A DNA stretch of 64,000 nucleotides from Rhodococcus sp. SGAir0479 (GCF_005484805.1 NZ_CP039432.1:4805965-4869964); one strand, 5' to 3'; counted from the first letter of the stretch, positions 34,180 to 49,100 are shown. Translations and numbers: made by a program. The notes: a model not told the origin generated them from the letters alone.

Positions 34180-37100
34180 ATGTCTGCGGACCACTTCCCG
34201 GCTGCCCCCACCCTCGACGAGTCCGTGGCCGGGCTGCCCGTCACCGCCGCGCAGTCCGAGATCCTCGTCGCGCAGCAGCTGGATCCGCAGAGCACCGTCT
34301 ACAACCTGTCCCTGGTCGTCGAGACCACCGGGCCCATCGACGTCGACCGTGCGGCCGAGGCGATCCGTCGAACCGTCGCCCACGCCGAGGCGTTGCACGT
34401 CCGGTTCCGGATGGGCGAGGACCGGACGTTGCGGCAGGTGCCGGTGCCGGACGAGGACCGCCGCACGTGGCCGTTCGAGGTGGTCGACGTGCGCGACGCC
34501 GCCGACCCCGAGGCCGCCGCGCAGGAGTGGATGGACCGCGACATGGCCACGGTCGTCGACGTCACCGGCGACGACCCCCTGTTCGCACACGCGCTGATCC
34601 GGCTCGCCGACGACCACACCGTCTGGTACCAGCGCTACCACCACAGCATCATCGACGGGTTCGGCATCTCGCTCGTCGTGGCCGACATGGTCGCCCGCTA
34701 CGACGACCAGGACCTGGAATCCGCGGCCGGCGAATGGGCGCTGCGGGACCTGGTCGACGCCGATGTCGACTACCGCGGATCGGCCCGCTTCGAGGCCGAC
34801 CGTGCGTACTGGCTCACCGCGATCCTCGACGCGCCCGAGCCCCCGCAGCTCTGTGCGGCCGGCACCGACGCGTCCGCGGCCCCGGAGTCCACGACGGTGA
34901 CGATCGACGGGGCCATCGCCGACGCGCTGTACGCGTTCGCGGCCGCCGCCGGTATCCGTCGCACCCGACTGCCGATGGCGCTGATCGTCGCCTACCTGCA
35001 CCGCGTCACCGGGCTGCGCGCCCTCACGGTGTCGGTCCCGATGGCGGCCCGGGTGGGACGCGCGATGCGCCGGACTCCGGGAATGGCGTCGACCATCCTG
35101 CCGGTGACGTTCGACGTGGACCCGGAGGCCACCGTCGGTGACCTCGCGCGGGCGATCGATGCGCGACTGGTCACCACGCTGCGCCACGGGCGCTTCCGCG
35201 GGGAGGACCTCGCGCGCGAGGTCCGCACGATCGACCCCGACCGCCGCGTGTTCGGACCGGGCATCAACTCGATGATGTTCGAGCACGTGCTCGAGTTCGA
35301 CGGCAACCCCGCGCACATCCGCGGCTCCGTCACCGGTCCCGTGCACGATCTGGACTTCTCGATCCAGGGCGGCGAGGACGGCGAACCGATCCGCATCGAC
35401 CTGCGCGCCCCGGCGGGGCAGCGCGAGGAACTGCTGCGACACGAGGAGCGACTGGCGCACTTCGTGTCCCAGTTCCTGCGCGACCCGCTGGCGGTCGTGG
35501 GCGCGCTGGAACCGATGACCGACGACGAGCGACGGCGGGTGCTGGTCGACTGGAACGACACCGCCGAGCCGCAACCGTCGCACACGATCCCGGAGCTGTT
35601 CACCGAAGCGGTCCGCCGGAATCCGGACGCGGAGGCGCTCGTCGCCGGCGACGTCCGCCTGACCTACCGGGAGCTGGCCGGCCGGGTCGCGCAGCTCGCG
35701 CACCACCTGCGGGGCCGCGGGCTGGCCCCGGAAGAGGTTGTGGCCGTCGGATTGCCACGGTCGGCGGACATGGTGGTCGGACTCCTCGCGGTGTTGTGCG
35801 CCGGCGGCGCATTCGTGCCGCTGGATCCGTCGTGGCCGCGGGAGCGCCGCCAGTCCGTCCTCGCCGACGCCGGAGCCCGGCTGGTGCTCACCGGACCGGG
35901 CGGGGTCGACGCCGGAACCGACGCGGTACACGTCGATCTCGCCGACTGGGCGCACGGGCAGTACCCGACCGACCTGCCCCCCGGTGACCTGGACGGTCGC
36001 CGACTCGCGTACGTGATCTTCACGTCCGGATCGACCGGCCGGCCGAAGGGTGCGATGATCCGCCACGAGGCGATCTGCGCCCGTCTGTTGTGGCAGCGCG
36101 ATCGGGTGCTGGGCTTCGGTGCCGACGATGCGTCGCTGTTCAAGGCGCCGTTGTCGTTCGACATCTCCGTCAACGAGATCCTGCTGCCGCTGGTGTCCGG
36201 CGGCCGGCTCGTCGTCACCGAGCCGGGCGGTGAGCGCGACGCACAGTACCTGCTCGGTCTCATTGCGCGCGAACGGGTCACGTTCGTCTATTTGGTGTCG
36301 TCGATGCTCGACGTCCTGCTCGACCTGGCCCGTGGGACCGACTCGTTGGACGGGCTGCGGCACGTGTGGTGCGGCGGCGAGGTGCTCACGCCGGATCTGT
36401 TCGACCGATTCCGCCGCCAGTTGTCGACGACGCTGTACCACGGCTACGGCCCGGCCGAGGCGACGATCGGTGTCTCGCACGTGATCTACCGCGACGACGC
36501 CGCGCGCATCGCCACGTCGATCGGCCGCCCCAACCCCAACACCCAGCTCTACGTGCTCGACGCACAGCTGCGACCGGTACCCGAGGGGATCGGTGGCGAG
36601 CTGTACGCGGGCGGTTACCTGCTGGGCCGCGGCTACGTGGGCGCGCCGGGCCTCACCGCGTCCCGCTTCGTCGCCAACCCGTTCGCGGACGACGGCTCCC
36701 GCCTGTACCGCACCGGGGACCTGGCGCGGTGGAGCGCCGACGGCAGCCTCGACTTCCTCGGCCGCGCCGACAACCAGGTCAAGATCCGCGGCATGCGCCT
36801 CGAACTCGAGGACGTGGAGGCCGCGCTCGCCGCCAGCCCCGACGTACGGCACTGCGCGGTCCTGGTCCGCAAGACCCCTGCGGGGGCCAACTACCTTGCC
36901 GCGTACGTCGTCCCGGCCGGTGACCGCGGGCTCGACGTCGACTCGTTGCGGGCCTGGACCACCGACAAGCTTCCCGAGTACATGGTGCCCTCGGCGTTCG
37001 TGGTGCTGGACGCCTTCCCGCTCACACCGAACGGCAAGCTCGACCGCCGGGCCCTTCCCGAGCCGGATCTGGCGGGGGCGAGCGAACACGTGGCCCCACG

Positions 37101-40100
37101 GACGGCGCTCGAGACCACCCTGTGCTCGCTGATCGCCGACGTCCTCGGCCTCGATCGGGTGGGTGTCACCGACGACTTCTTCGCCCTCGGCGGCGACAGC
37201 ATCGTCGCGATCGGTCTCGTCAACCAGGCTCGGCAACACGGCTTCTCGATCAGTGCGCGCGACGTCTTCCAGCTCCGCACCCCGGCCGCCCTGGCCGCCG
37301 CCCTGGACGGTCGGGCGGCGGAGGCCCCCGACGTTCCGGACACCGACGACGTCGCGACGGGCGAGGTACCGACGACGCCCGTCGTCGCCCGCGTCTGCGG
37401 CACCGGGACCGACGTGCGGACGTTCCACCAGTGGGTGCTCGTGCAGACTCCCGCCGACCTGGACGAGACGGCCGCCACCGCAGCCCTGCAGGCGGTCGTC
37501 GACCGGCACGACGCGTTGCGGGCCCGCTGGGACCGCGACCGCGGCTCGCTCTTCGTGCCCGAGGCCGCCGTGCCGGTGACCCTCCACGTCCGCGATCTCC
37601 CCGACGGCGACCCCGACGACGTCGTGGCCGCCGAGCGCAGCGTCGTGGTCGACCTGCTCGACCCCGAGGCGGGAATCATGGTGCAGGCCGTGCTGTTCCG
37701 TCGTGACGGCGCTCCCGGACGGTTGCTGCTGGTGGCACACCACCTGGTGGTGGACGCGGTGTCGTGGCGAATCCTCGTCGAGGACCTCGCGCGCGCGGCG
37801 ACCGCGATCCTCGCGGGCAAATTCCCGGTGTTGCCGCCGGTCGGCACGTCGGTGCGGCGGTGGGCGCAGCTGACGGCGGAGTCCGCCGGCGCCTTCGACG
37901 TGGACCTCGGCTTCTGGCGGTCGGTGACCGCACCCGGTGGACTCGCCATCGGTTCGCGGGCACTCGATCCGGCGACCGACACGTGGGCGACGGCGGGTAC
38001 CGCCACGATCGAGACGGGTTCGGACGTCGCCGGCGCGTTGCTCGCCGACGTCCCGGCTGCCTATCACGCGGGCGCCGGGGACGTGCTCGTCGCCGCCCTG
38101 GCACTGACGCTGCGCCGCTGGCGTGGCGACGACGCCGGTGACGTCGTGCTCGACCTCGAGGGGCACGGCCGGGAGGAGCACCTCGTGCGCCGCGCCGGCA
38201 CCGCGCTCGATGTCTCGCGCACCGTCGGCTGGTTCACCACCGTCTACCCGGTGCGTCTCGACGTCGCCGACACCGGCGCCCCCGAGACGCTCAAGTCCGT
38301 CAAGGAACAACTCCGCCGGATCCCGGACAGCGGATTCGGTTACGGCGCACTGCGGTACCTCACCGAGGCCGGTCAGGCTCTCGCCGATGCCACGCCCGCG
38401 CCGGTCCTCTTCAACTACCTCGGCCGGGTGGCGGCGGGCGCGGGTGCCGACTGGCTGCCCGTCGGGACCGGTGGCGGAAGCGATCCGGCGATGCCGATCG
38501 GGCATGCCCTCACGGTCGACGTGCTCGCCATCGACGGGCCCGACGGACCGCTGCTCCAGACGACGCTGACGTGGGCGACGGGTGTGCTGCCGGACGCCGA
38601 GATCGACCGGTTCACCCGGCACTGGACCTCCGTGCTGCGAGAGGTCGCGACCGCGGTGTCCGCCGGCGGCCACACCCCCTCGGACTTCCCGCTCGTCCCG
38701 ATGGCGCAGATCGACGTCGACCAGCTCGCGGCGTCGACGCCCACGTTCGCCGACGTGCTGCCGACCACCCCGCTGCAGGACGGCATCTACTTCCACAGCG
38801 TCTACGAACGCGACGGTGCCGCCGCTACCGAGCCGGACCCGTACGTCGTCCAGCAGGTCGTCGAGCTCACCGGCGAGGTGGACGCCGTCGCGCTGCACCG
38901 TGCCCTGCAGGGCGTCGTCGACCGGCACGACGTGCTCCGGGCGTCGTTGCATCCGTTGTCCGACGGGCGCGTGGTGCAGGTGATCGCCGCTCGCGCGGAC
39001 GTGCCGATGACGGTCCTGGACCTGTCCGGCGATCCCGACGCGGCGGGCGCCGTCGACCGCATTCTCGCGGCGGATCGGCTGCGCGGCTTCGACTTCGAGC
39101 GTGCCCCGCTGGTGCGGTACACGCTGGCGCGGGTCGAGTCGGCGCGGTTCCTGCTGCTGCAGTCGATCCACCATGTGGTGGCCGACGGGTGGTCGGTGCC
39201 GGTGATGCTGCGCGAGTTGATGGCGCTCTACAGCCCGGCCGGACCGGCTCCGGAGCTCCCGGCGCCGGCGCCGTACCGGAACTACCTGCGGTGGCTGGCG
39301 TCCCGGGACCGAGATGCGTCGCTCGCCGGCTGGCGGGCGGCGCTCGCGGGCGTGGAGGAACCCCCGACCCTGCCCGGCGCCCCGGCCGTCGGCGCCCGGG
39401 GGGTCCGCAGCGTGGAGGTGGCGCTGCCCGCAGCGGCGACCGCGGCGCTGAACCGCCTCGGTCGCGAGCGCGGACTGACCACCAGCACGTTCGTGCACGG
39501 CGCCTGGGGCATGCTGCTGGCCCGGCTCACCGGCCGCCGCGACGTGCTGTTCGGTTCCACCGTCTCCGGTCGCGGCGGTGACCTTCCGGGCATCGAGTCG
39601 ATGGTGGGACTGTTCATCAACACCGTCCCGGCGCGGCTGCGCGTGCGACCCGACGAAACCGCGGCGGACGTGTTGTCGCGCTGGCAATCCGAACAGTCGG
39701 GGCTGCTCGAGCACCAGTACGTCGGGCTCGGGGAGCTGCGGCGCCTCACGGGACTGCAGGAGTTGTTCGAGACCCTCGTGGTGGTGGAGAACTACCCGCT
39801 GGGCGACACCGCGATCGCCGACCCGACGGGCGCCGTCCGGCTCACCGGCATTCGATTCGACGAGCACCCGCCGTACCCGCTGACGCTCATCGCCGTACCG
39901 GGAGACCGGCTGCGGTTCGAGGTCAAGTACGACGCCGCCCGCGTCGCCGATGCGACCGCCGCGCAGATGGCGCAGGGTCTCTGCGCGCTGCTGTCGGGCC
40001 TACCGGACGCGATCGACCGGCCGGTCGCGGCGACCCCGCTCGCGGGGCCGCTGGTGCCCGCACCGGCGGTGGAGATCCCGGACGCCACCGTGACCGGGCT

Positions 40101-43100
40101 GCTCGAGGCGCAGGCCGAGGGCTCTCCCGACGTCGTGGCCGTCACGATCGAGGGCGCCTCACTGACCTACGCCCAGCTGCACGCGCGTGCGAACCGTTTG
40201 GCACACGCGCTGATCGAGCGCGGTGTGCGTCCCGAGTCCAAGGTGGCGATCGCACTGCCGCGGTCGCTGGAGCTGATGGTCGCGCTGCTCGCGGTCGGCA
40301 AGGCCGGCGGCGCGTACGTGCCGCTCGACACCGGCTACCCCGCGGAGCGACTGGCGTACATGCTCGCGGACGCGGACCCGGTGTGCGTGCTCACGTCCAC
40401 CGCGATCGCCCCACAGCTGCCGCGCGGCGCCGCCGAGATGATCGACATCGACCGTCTCGACCTCGCACCGTACCCTGCGGAGCGGCCCGAAGTGGTTCTC
40501 TCGCCGCACCATCCGATGTACGTGATCTACACGTCCGGCTCCACGGGCCGACCCAAGGGGGTCGTCGTCCCGCACGCCGGTGTGGTCAACCGGCTGCTGT
40601 GGATGCAGACCTTCCGGCCCATCCTCGAGTCGGACCGGGTGCTGCAGAAGACCCCGTCGAGCTTCGACGTCTCCGTCCCCGAGTTCTTCGGCCCGCTGAT
40701 GGTGGGTGCGACGCTCGTGCTCGCCCGCCCCGACGGGCACCGCGATCCCGGCTACCTGGCCGAGGTGATCGTCGACGAGCGGATCACCCGCGCGCACTTC
40801 GTGCCGTCGATGCTCGAACTGTTCCTGGCCGAACCCGCGGCGCGGGCGTGCACCGGTCTGCGGGTGGTGGCGGCCAGCGGGGAGGCACTGCCGCTGCCGG
40901 TGGTACGCCGGTTCGCCGAGATCCTGCCGGGCGCCACGCTCGACAACCTGTACGGCCCCACGGAGGCGTCCGTCGAGGTGAGTTTCGCGGCGGACGTGCA
41001 GGCGCTGCCGGCGACCGCGACCGCCGTCCCGATCGGGCTGCCCGTGTCGCACACCGGCCTCTACGTACTCGATCCGTATCTGCAGCCCGTCGCCGACGGC
41101 GGCACGGGTGAGCTGTACCTCGCGGGCCCGCAGCTCGCGCGCGGCTACCTCGGGCGCCCGGCCGTCACCGCCGACCGGTTCGTCGCCGATCCGTTCGGGG
41201 CGTCCGGCACTCGCATGTACCGCACCGGTGATCTGGTCCGCCGCGACGACGACGGCAACGTCGCGTACCTGGGCCGCTCCGACGATCAGGTGAAGTTGCG
41301 CGGTTTCCGGATCGAGCTGGGGGAGATCGAGTCCCGGTTGGCCTCGCACCCCGACGTCACGCGCGCGGTCGCCGTCGTCCGGGAGGACGTCCCGGGGCAC
41401 CGGCAGCTCGTCGGCTATCTGGTCGCGGACGCCGACCTCGACACCGACGCGGTCCGCGCGCACGTCGCCCGGTCGCTGCCCGAGTTCATGGTCCCGACGG
41501 TGCTGACCGTGGTCGCGGCGTTGCCGCTCGGCCCCAGCGGCAAGCTCGACCGGCGGGCGCTGCCCGCGCCGGTATCCGGGACGCCCACGCGCGGAACCGG
41601 GGACGCCGCGCCGAGCGGCCGGGCCGGTGTGATTGCCGGCCTGGTCGCCGAGGTCCTCGGCCGCGACCACGTCGGGGAGGACGACGACTTCTTCGCCCTC
41701 GGAGGCGACAGCATCCTCGCGATCCGCCTGGTGAATCTGGCGCGCCGGGAAGGAATGTCGATCACGCCGCGGCAGATCTTCGAACAACGTACGCCCAGGG
41801 CGCTCGCCCGCCTGCTCGGCGACGGCACCGGCTCCGCGGAGGTGGTCGCGGCCGGCGTCGCCGTCGCGACCACCGGTGACACGGTCCCGATGCCGGTGGT
41901 GCACCGGCTCTCCGAGTGGAGTGGCCGCACCGACCGGTTCAACCAGGCGGTGCTGCTGCACAGCCCGGCCGAGGCGACGGCCGAGACCCTCACGGCGGCA
42001 CTGCAGTCGGTGCTGGACCACCACGACGGGCTGCGGCAGCGGCTGACCCGGCACGCACCGGGCGTGTGGTCGCTCCACATCGCCGACCGCGGCACCGTCG
42101 CCCCGTCGTTGCGGCGCGTGGACGTGACCGGCCACGACGACGCCCGACTGCGCGCGGTGATCGCCGCCGAGTCGTCGGCGGCGGCCGACCGCCTGCAGCC
42201 CGAGTCCGGCGTCATGGTGGAGGCCGTCTGGTTCGATGCCGGCCCCGACGCCCTCGGCCGGCTCCTGCTGGTCGCTCACCACCTCGCGGTCGATGGCGTC
42301 TCGTGGCGGGTACTGCTCGAGGACCTGCCGATGGCGTGGGTCGCCGCGCAGTCCGGGCAGCCGGCGGCGCTCGACCCGGTCACCACGTCGCTGCGGCAGT
42401 ACGCCGAGCTGATCGCGGTGCAGGCGCAGCAGGCGACCCGCCTGCGCGAACTCGGGCACTGGACCGAGACCACCGCGCCCGGAGCCGAACTGGTTCCGTC
42501 CGCGCACGGCGACGTCACCATCGGCACCGGGTCCCGCCGCACCGTGCGGTTGTCGGTGCCCGACACCGAGGCCGTGCTCACGACGGTGCCCGCGCTCGCG
42601 CACGCGGACGTCACCGACGTCCTGGTGACCGCGCTGCGGGTGGCCGTCGGACGCTGGTTCGCGGGCCGGGGCCGCAGTTCCGACCTGTTGATCGATCTCG
42701 AGCGGCACGGTCGCGCGGAACTCGCGCCCGGCGTCGACCTGTCCCGCACCGTCGGCTGGTTCACCGACATCACCCCGGTGCGCCTGCCCGCGGTGGGCGC
42801 CGGTGTCGAGGCGCTCAAGGCGGTCAAGGAGGCGCTGCGGACCGCCCCCGACGGGGGCATCGGGTACGGCATGTTGCGCTACGCCAACGCCCGCACGGCC
42901 GCGACGCTGGCAGCCGGTGCTCCCGCCCAGGTGCTGTTCAACTACCTCGGCCGGACGCCGTCCGGGCTCGTCGCGCCGTGGAGTGTGGCTTCCGAAACCG
43001 AGGCGCTGGCAACCGATCCCGACACCGACATGGGCGGCCCGTACCGGCTGCTGGTGAACGCGCTGTGCGAGGACACTCCCGACGGTCCGGTGCTCGGTGC

Positions 43101-46100
43101 GGTGTTCGGCTGGTCCGAGCCGGACCTGTCCGCCGCCGCCGCCGAGGCGATCGGTGACGGCTGGATCGTGGCGTTGCGCGAACTCGTCGCAGCGGCGGCG
43201 ACCTACTCCGGGGCGGGCGCGCTCACCCCGTCCGACGTGCCGCTGGCCGGGCTCACCCAGCGTGAGGTCGACACCGTGGTGGCGGCCGCGCCCGACGGGG
43301 TCGAGACGATCTGGCCGCTGTCGCCGCTGCAGGAGGGCCTGTACTTCCAGGCCGGCATCTCCGACGGTTCGGACATCTACACCGCCCAGTTCTCGCTGGA
43401 TTTCGACCGGCACCTGGACCTCGACCGCCTGGCTGCCGCACTCCGCACGCTGCAGCGCCGGAACCCGACGCTCCGGGCCGGTTTCGTCAGCGCCGGGCTG
43501 GTCGCGCCCGTCCAGTTCGTGAGCGCCGGGCTCGACGTCCCGGTCGCCGAGGTGGATCTGCGCGATCTGGACGCCGACGCCCGCGAGGAACGGGCCGCGC
43601 AGGTGATGCTCGAGGACCGGCTCACGCCGTTCGATCTCGCGGCGCCGCCGCTGTGGCGCGTGCTGGTGCTGCGGCTGGGCGACGAACGCGACCGGCTGGT
43701 CGTCAACCGTCAGTTCCTGCTGTGGGACGGGTGGTCCAACGGGCTGGTCGTCAGCCAACTGCTGGCGCTGTACGAGACTGCCGGTGACGACAGCGGATTC
43801 CCCGCTCCCGAAGGTGGATTCGACGACTACCTGGGGTGGCTCGCCGACCGTGACGACGACGCGGCCCGCGCGGCGTGGACGCGGACGTTGGCCGACCTCG
43901 CGGAACCGACGCTGCTCGCGTCCCGGACCGGTGAGCCCGCGGGCCTGCCCGACCGCCGCGACACCGTGCTCTCCCGCGAACTCGGCGATCGCCTGCGAGG
44001 CCGGGCCGCGCGAGCGGGCGTGACGTTCAACTCGGTGCTGACCGCGGCGCTGGGGTCGATCCTGGTAGCCGCCACCGGGCGCACCGACGTCGTATTCGGC
44101 ACCACGGTGGCGGGCCGGCCGCCGGAGGTCCCCGGCATCGACACCGTGGTCGGCATGTTCCTCAACACCGTCCCGGTGCGAATGTCGCTGCGGCCGAACG
44201 AGTCCGTGGCCGATCTGATGCGCCGGACGCAGTCGGAGCGGCTCGAGCTGATGCCCTACGACTACCTCGGACTCGCCTCGATCCAGCGCACCGGCCCGCA
44301 CCGGGAACTGTTCGACGTGCTGTACGTGCTGCAGAACTTCGTCGACGAGAACCAGGTGGCGGCGTTGCACGCGGCGCACGACATCAGCGCGGGCGACAGC
44401 ATCGACCACACTCACTACCCGCTCACGGTGGTGGTGACCCCCGGTGCCGAGACGCGGATCAAGTTCGAGTTCCACCCCGACAAGATCGCGGCCGCGGACG
44501 CCGAGCGACTGCTCGGGTCGTTCGTGCGGGTGCTCGAGGCGTTCGCCGACGACGTCGACGGGCCCGTGGGCCGCATCGGCACGCTCGGTCCGCGGGATCG
44601 GACGGTCCACGACGCGCGGCTGGTCGAGACCGTGCACCCGGTCCCGGACCTGACGATCGCCGACCTGTTCGCCCGGACGGCCGGGCGGATCCCGGACGCG
44701 ACGGCGCTGGTATTCGGCGACGAGACCGTCACCTACGCCGACCTCGACGCACGTATCAACCGGCTGGCGCGGGTCCTGCTCGCGCACGGTGCGGGCCCCG
44801 AGAGGATCGTCGCGCTCGCGCTGCCGCGGTCCGTGGAGACCGTCGTCGCACTGTTCGCGGTGCTGCGGACCGGCGCCGCGTACCTGCCGCTCGAGCTGGA
44901 CCATCCGGCCGAGCGTCTCGTGGGGATGCTCGCCGACGCGCGACCGATCACGATGGTGACCACCGCCCGTGTCGCCGAGACGCTCTCGGCCGCGCCGGTC
45001 GACACGATCCTGCTCGACGGCCCGTCGGACCTGTTCGCCGGCGTGGACGGCGCCGCGCTCACCGCCACCGAACTCGGCGGCTTCGCGCCCGGCACCCCCG
45101 GCCGGTTGGACCACCCCGCGTACGTGATCTACACGTCCGGCTCCACGGGCCGGCCCAAGGGCGTCGTGACGCCCTACCGCGGGCTCACGAACATGCAGTT
45201 CAACCACCGTGAGGCGATCTTCGAGCCCGTGGTGCGGGCCGCGGGCGGGCGCACGCTGCGCATCGCGCACACCGTGTCGTTCGCGTTCGACATGTCGTGG
45301 GAGGAACTGCTGTGGCTCGTGGAGGGCCACGAGGTGCACATCTGCGACGAGGAACTGCGCCGCGACGCCCGGGCACTCGTCACATACGGTGACACGCACC
45401 GGATCGACGTCGTCAACGTGACACCGACGTACGCTCGGCATCTCATCGAGGAGGGTCTGCTCGACGACGGGCCGGCTCGGCATCGGCCGCCGCTGGTTCT
45501 GCTCGGCGGCGAGGCCGTCTCCGACCAGGTGTGGAACACGTTGCGCGACACCGAGGGAACGTGCGGGTACAACCTGTACGGCCCCACCGAGTACACGATC
45601 AACACGCTCGGCGGCGGCACCGCGGACAGCGCCACGCCGACCGTGGGACGACCGATCTGGAACACCGTCGCCCACATCCTCGACGGCTGGCTGCGTCCGG
45701 TCGTCGACGGCGTGGCCGGGGAGCTGTACATCTCCGGTGTCGGGCTCGCGCGCGGCTACCTGGACCGGTTCGGTCTCACCGCCGCACGCTTCGTCGCGGA
45801 CCCGATCGTCGGCGGGGGAGCGCGCATGTACCGCACCGGCGACCTCGTGCGCCGCGGCCCGGACGGGAACATCGACTTCCTCGGGCGCACCGACGACCAG
45901 GTGAAGATCCGTGGTCACCGCGTCGAGCTCGGTGAGGTGGAAGCCGTTCTCGCCGAGCACGAGTCGGTGCGGCAGGTGGCGGTGATCGCCGACGCCGGAC
46001 CGGGTGGGGTCAAGCGGCTGGTCGCGTATGTCGTCGGCGGCGAGCCGCCCCGGAGCAACGGCGGCGAGCCGCCCGTGAGCGCAGTCGATGGCCAGGACCT

Positions 46101-49100
46101 CGCCGAGTACGCGCGGGCGGTGTTGCCCGACTACATGGTGCCGGCGGCGATCATCGAGGTCGACGCGCTGCCGATGACCGTGAACGGCAAGCTCGACGTG
46201 CGCGCGCTGCCCTCCGCCGACACGGTGCTGGGGCGCGCGGGAGACTCCCGACCGCCGCGGGACGGCGTCGAGGAGACGCTGTGCGGACTGTTCGCCGAGG
46301 TACTCGAGCTGGACGTCGAACTGGGCATCGACGACGACTTCTTCGCGCTCGGGGGCCACTCGCTGCTCGCGACACGCCTGATCAGCCGCGCGCGTGCGGA
46401 GCTGTCCGCCGACCTGACCATGCGGGATCTGTTCGAGGCGCCCACGGTGGCCCGTCTGGCCTGGCGTGTCTCGGGCCGGGGCGAGTCGACCCGACCGGTG
46501 CTGGTGGCGGGGGAGCGGCCCGAGCGGCTGCCGCTCTCACCGGCGCAGCAGCGGCTGTGGATGATCCAGCAGTTGGACGGCGAGTCCGCCGCCTACAACT
46601 TCCCGATCGTGTTGCGCCTGCGCGGCGTCCTCGATCCGGATGCGTTCACCGACGCGCTCGCCGACGTGGTGGCGCGGCACGAGGTCCTGCGGACGGTGTT
46701 CGGTGAGCACGACGGCGAACCGGTGCAGGTGATCCTGGACGGCGTGCGTCCCGAGGTGACCGTGGTGGACGCCGACGAGGAGCAGGCGTCCGCGCTGGTG
46801 GCTGCGGCCGTCGCGCGACCGTTCGACCTCACGAGCGATGTCCCGTTGCGGGCCACCGTGATCCGGATCGAGGATTACGACCACGTGCTCGCCCTGGTGT
46901 TGCATCACATCGCGACCGACGAGTGGTCGGACCGGCCGTTCCTGCGGGACCTCATGGTGGCCTACACTGCCCGCGTCCGCGGTGCGGTACCGGCGTGGGA
47001 GCCGCTGCCGGTGCAGTACGCCGACTTCACGCTGTGGCAGCGTGAGCTGCTCGGTGACCCGTCCGACGGCCACTCGCTGATCAGTCGTCAGCTCGATTAC
47101 TGGCACACGACTCTCACCGGGGCCCCCGAGGAACTGACGCTCCCGACCGACCGCAGCCGGCCGGCTCGGCCCAGCTTCGCCGGCGGCGCGGTGGAGTTGG
47201 ACCTGGACGCCGGCACCACGGTCGCGTTGCGCACCCTCGCCCGGGCGCACGGCGTCAGCATGTTCATGGTGCTGCACGCCGCCTCGGCGGCCCTGCTGCA
47301 CCGGCTCGGCGCCGGCGACGACCTGCCGCTGGGCGCCCCGGTCGCGGGCCGTGCGGAACAGGGACTCGACGACCTCGTCGGCTTCTTCGTCAACACCGTC
47401 GTGCTCCGCACCGATGTGTCCGGTGACCCCACGTTCGCGGAGTTGCTGGCCCGGGTCAAGGACGTCGACCTGGCCGCGTTCTCCCACGCCGACGTGCCGT
47501 TCGAGGCGGTCGTCGAACGGCTCGAGCCCCCGCGGACGGCGGCGCGGAACCCGCTGTTCCAGGTGATGGTGGGCTACCACAGCCGCACCGCCGAGCCGGC
47601 GGTCTCGTCCGACCTGGCGCTCGCGCCCGTGTCGATCGAGGAACGCACCGCCAAGTTCGATCTGGTGTTCAACTGGACCGAATTCCTCGACGAGGACCGC
47701 GTGCGCCTCCGTCTCGAGTACAGTGCGGACCTGTTCGAGCGCGAGACGGTGCGGCGGATGGCACACCGGCAGCTCGCCGTGCTCGCAGCCTTCGCGGCGG
47801 CGCCCACGACACGGGTGTCCGGTGCGGAGGTGTTCCTGGACGGCGAGCGCGACGCGGTGGTGCGCGCGTTCAACGACACCGCCCGCGTCGTCGAGGAACT
47901 GACGCTGCCGGCGGCATTCGACCGCTGGGTGCAGCAGACCCCGAACGCGGTCGCGGTCGCCGACCGCGACGGCGCGGCGACGTTCGCCGAGCTCGACAAG
48001 CGGTCCAGGAGCATCGCGGCGGTGCTGGCGGCCCGCGGTGTCCGCGCCGAAAGCGTGGTGGGACTGGCCGTTCCGCGTTCGATCGACATGGTGGCGGCGG
48101 TGCTCGGCGTGCTGCGGGTGGGGGCGGCCTACCTGCCGCTGGACCTCACCCATCCGGCCGAGCGCATCTCGTACATGCTCGAGGACTCGCGCGCCGAGCT
48201 GCTCGTGACGACCGCGTCCGAGGCAGACCGCATCGTGGGCGGCGACGTCGACCGGCTCCTCCTCGACGACCCGCGGGTGATCGCCGAGCTGTACGGCCGC
48301 GCCGCCGACGAGCTGCCCACGCCGCCGGCCGGACTCGACCACGCCGCGTACGTGATCTACACGTCCGGTTCCACCGGGCGGCCCAAGGGTGCGGTGCTGT
48401 CGCACGACGGCATCATGAGCCTGGTCGCAACGGCCGAGGACCGAATGCGGCTGCGCACCGGCTCGGTCGTCATGCAGTTCGCCTCCGTGGGCTTCGACGT
48501 CGCGGTGTTCGAGCTGTCGATGGCACTGTGTACCGGGTCGACATTGGTGATCGTCCCGGAGGAGGCCCGGGGCGCCGGCCCGGAGCTCACCGACTTCATG
48601 CACGAGCGGCAGGTCACGCACGCGATCCTGCCGCCGTCGCTGATGGCCGCACTGCCGCCGGGCTGCCTGGTGCCGGAGGGGTGCACGGTGCTGGTGGGTA
48701 CCGAGACCGTGCCGCCGGACCTGATCGGGCGGTGGGCGCAGCGGCTGAATCTGCTTGCGGCGTACGGGCTCACCGAGGCCACCGTGAACAACACGCTGTG
48801 GCAGGCACAGCCGGGTTGGTCGCAGGCCGTGCCGATCGGTATCCCCGACCCCAACGAGCAGGCCTACGTGCTCGACGACCGGTTGCAGCCGGTGCCGCCC
48901 GGAGTCGCCGGAGAGCTGTACATCGCCGGACGGGGACTCGCCCGGGGCTACCTCGGCCGGCCGGCGCTCACGGCCGGCCGGTTCGTCGCGAACCCGTTCG
49001 GGCCCGGACGCATGTACCGCACCGGGGACCGGGCCCGGTGGCGCACCGACGGGAACATCGACTTCCTCGGCCGCGTCGACGACCAGGTGAAGATCCGCGG

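Noticed and set aside
34105..39867. 1920-codon open frame on the minus strand opposite the NRPS
   Set aside because: Shadow of the high-GC NRPS gene. Its translation is low-complexity Arg/Gly/His/Val-rich without a domain, while the plus strand shows full NRPS motifs.
40159..46359. 2066-codon minus-strand open frame opposite the NRPS
   Set aside because: Same cause: GC-rich codon third positions leave the antisense frame open. No motif or start signal.
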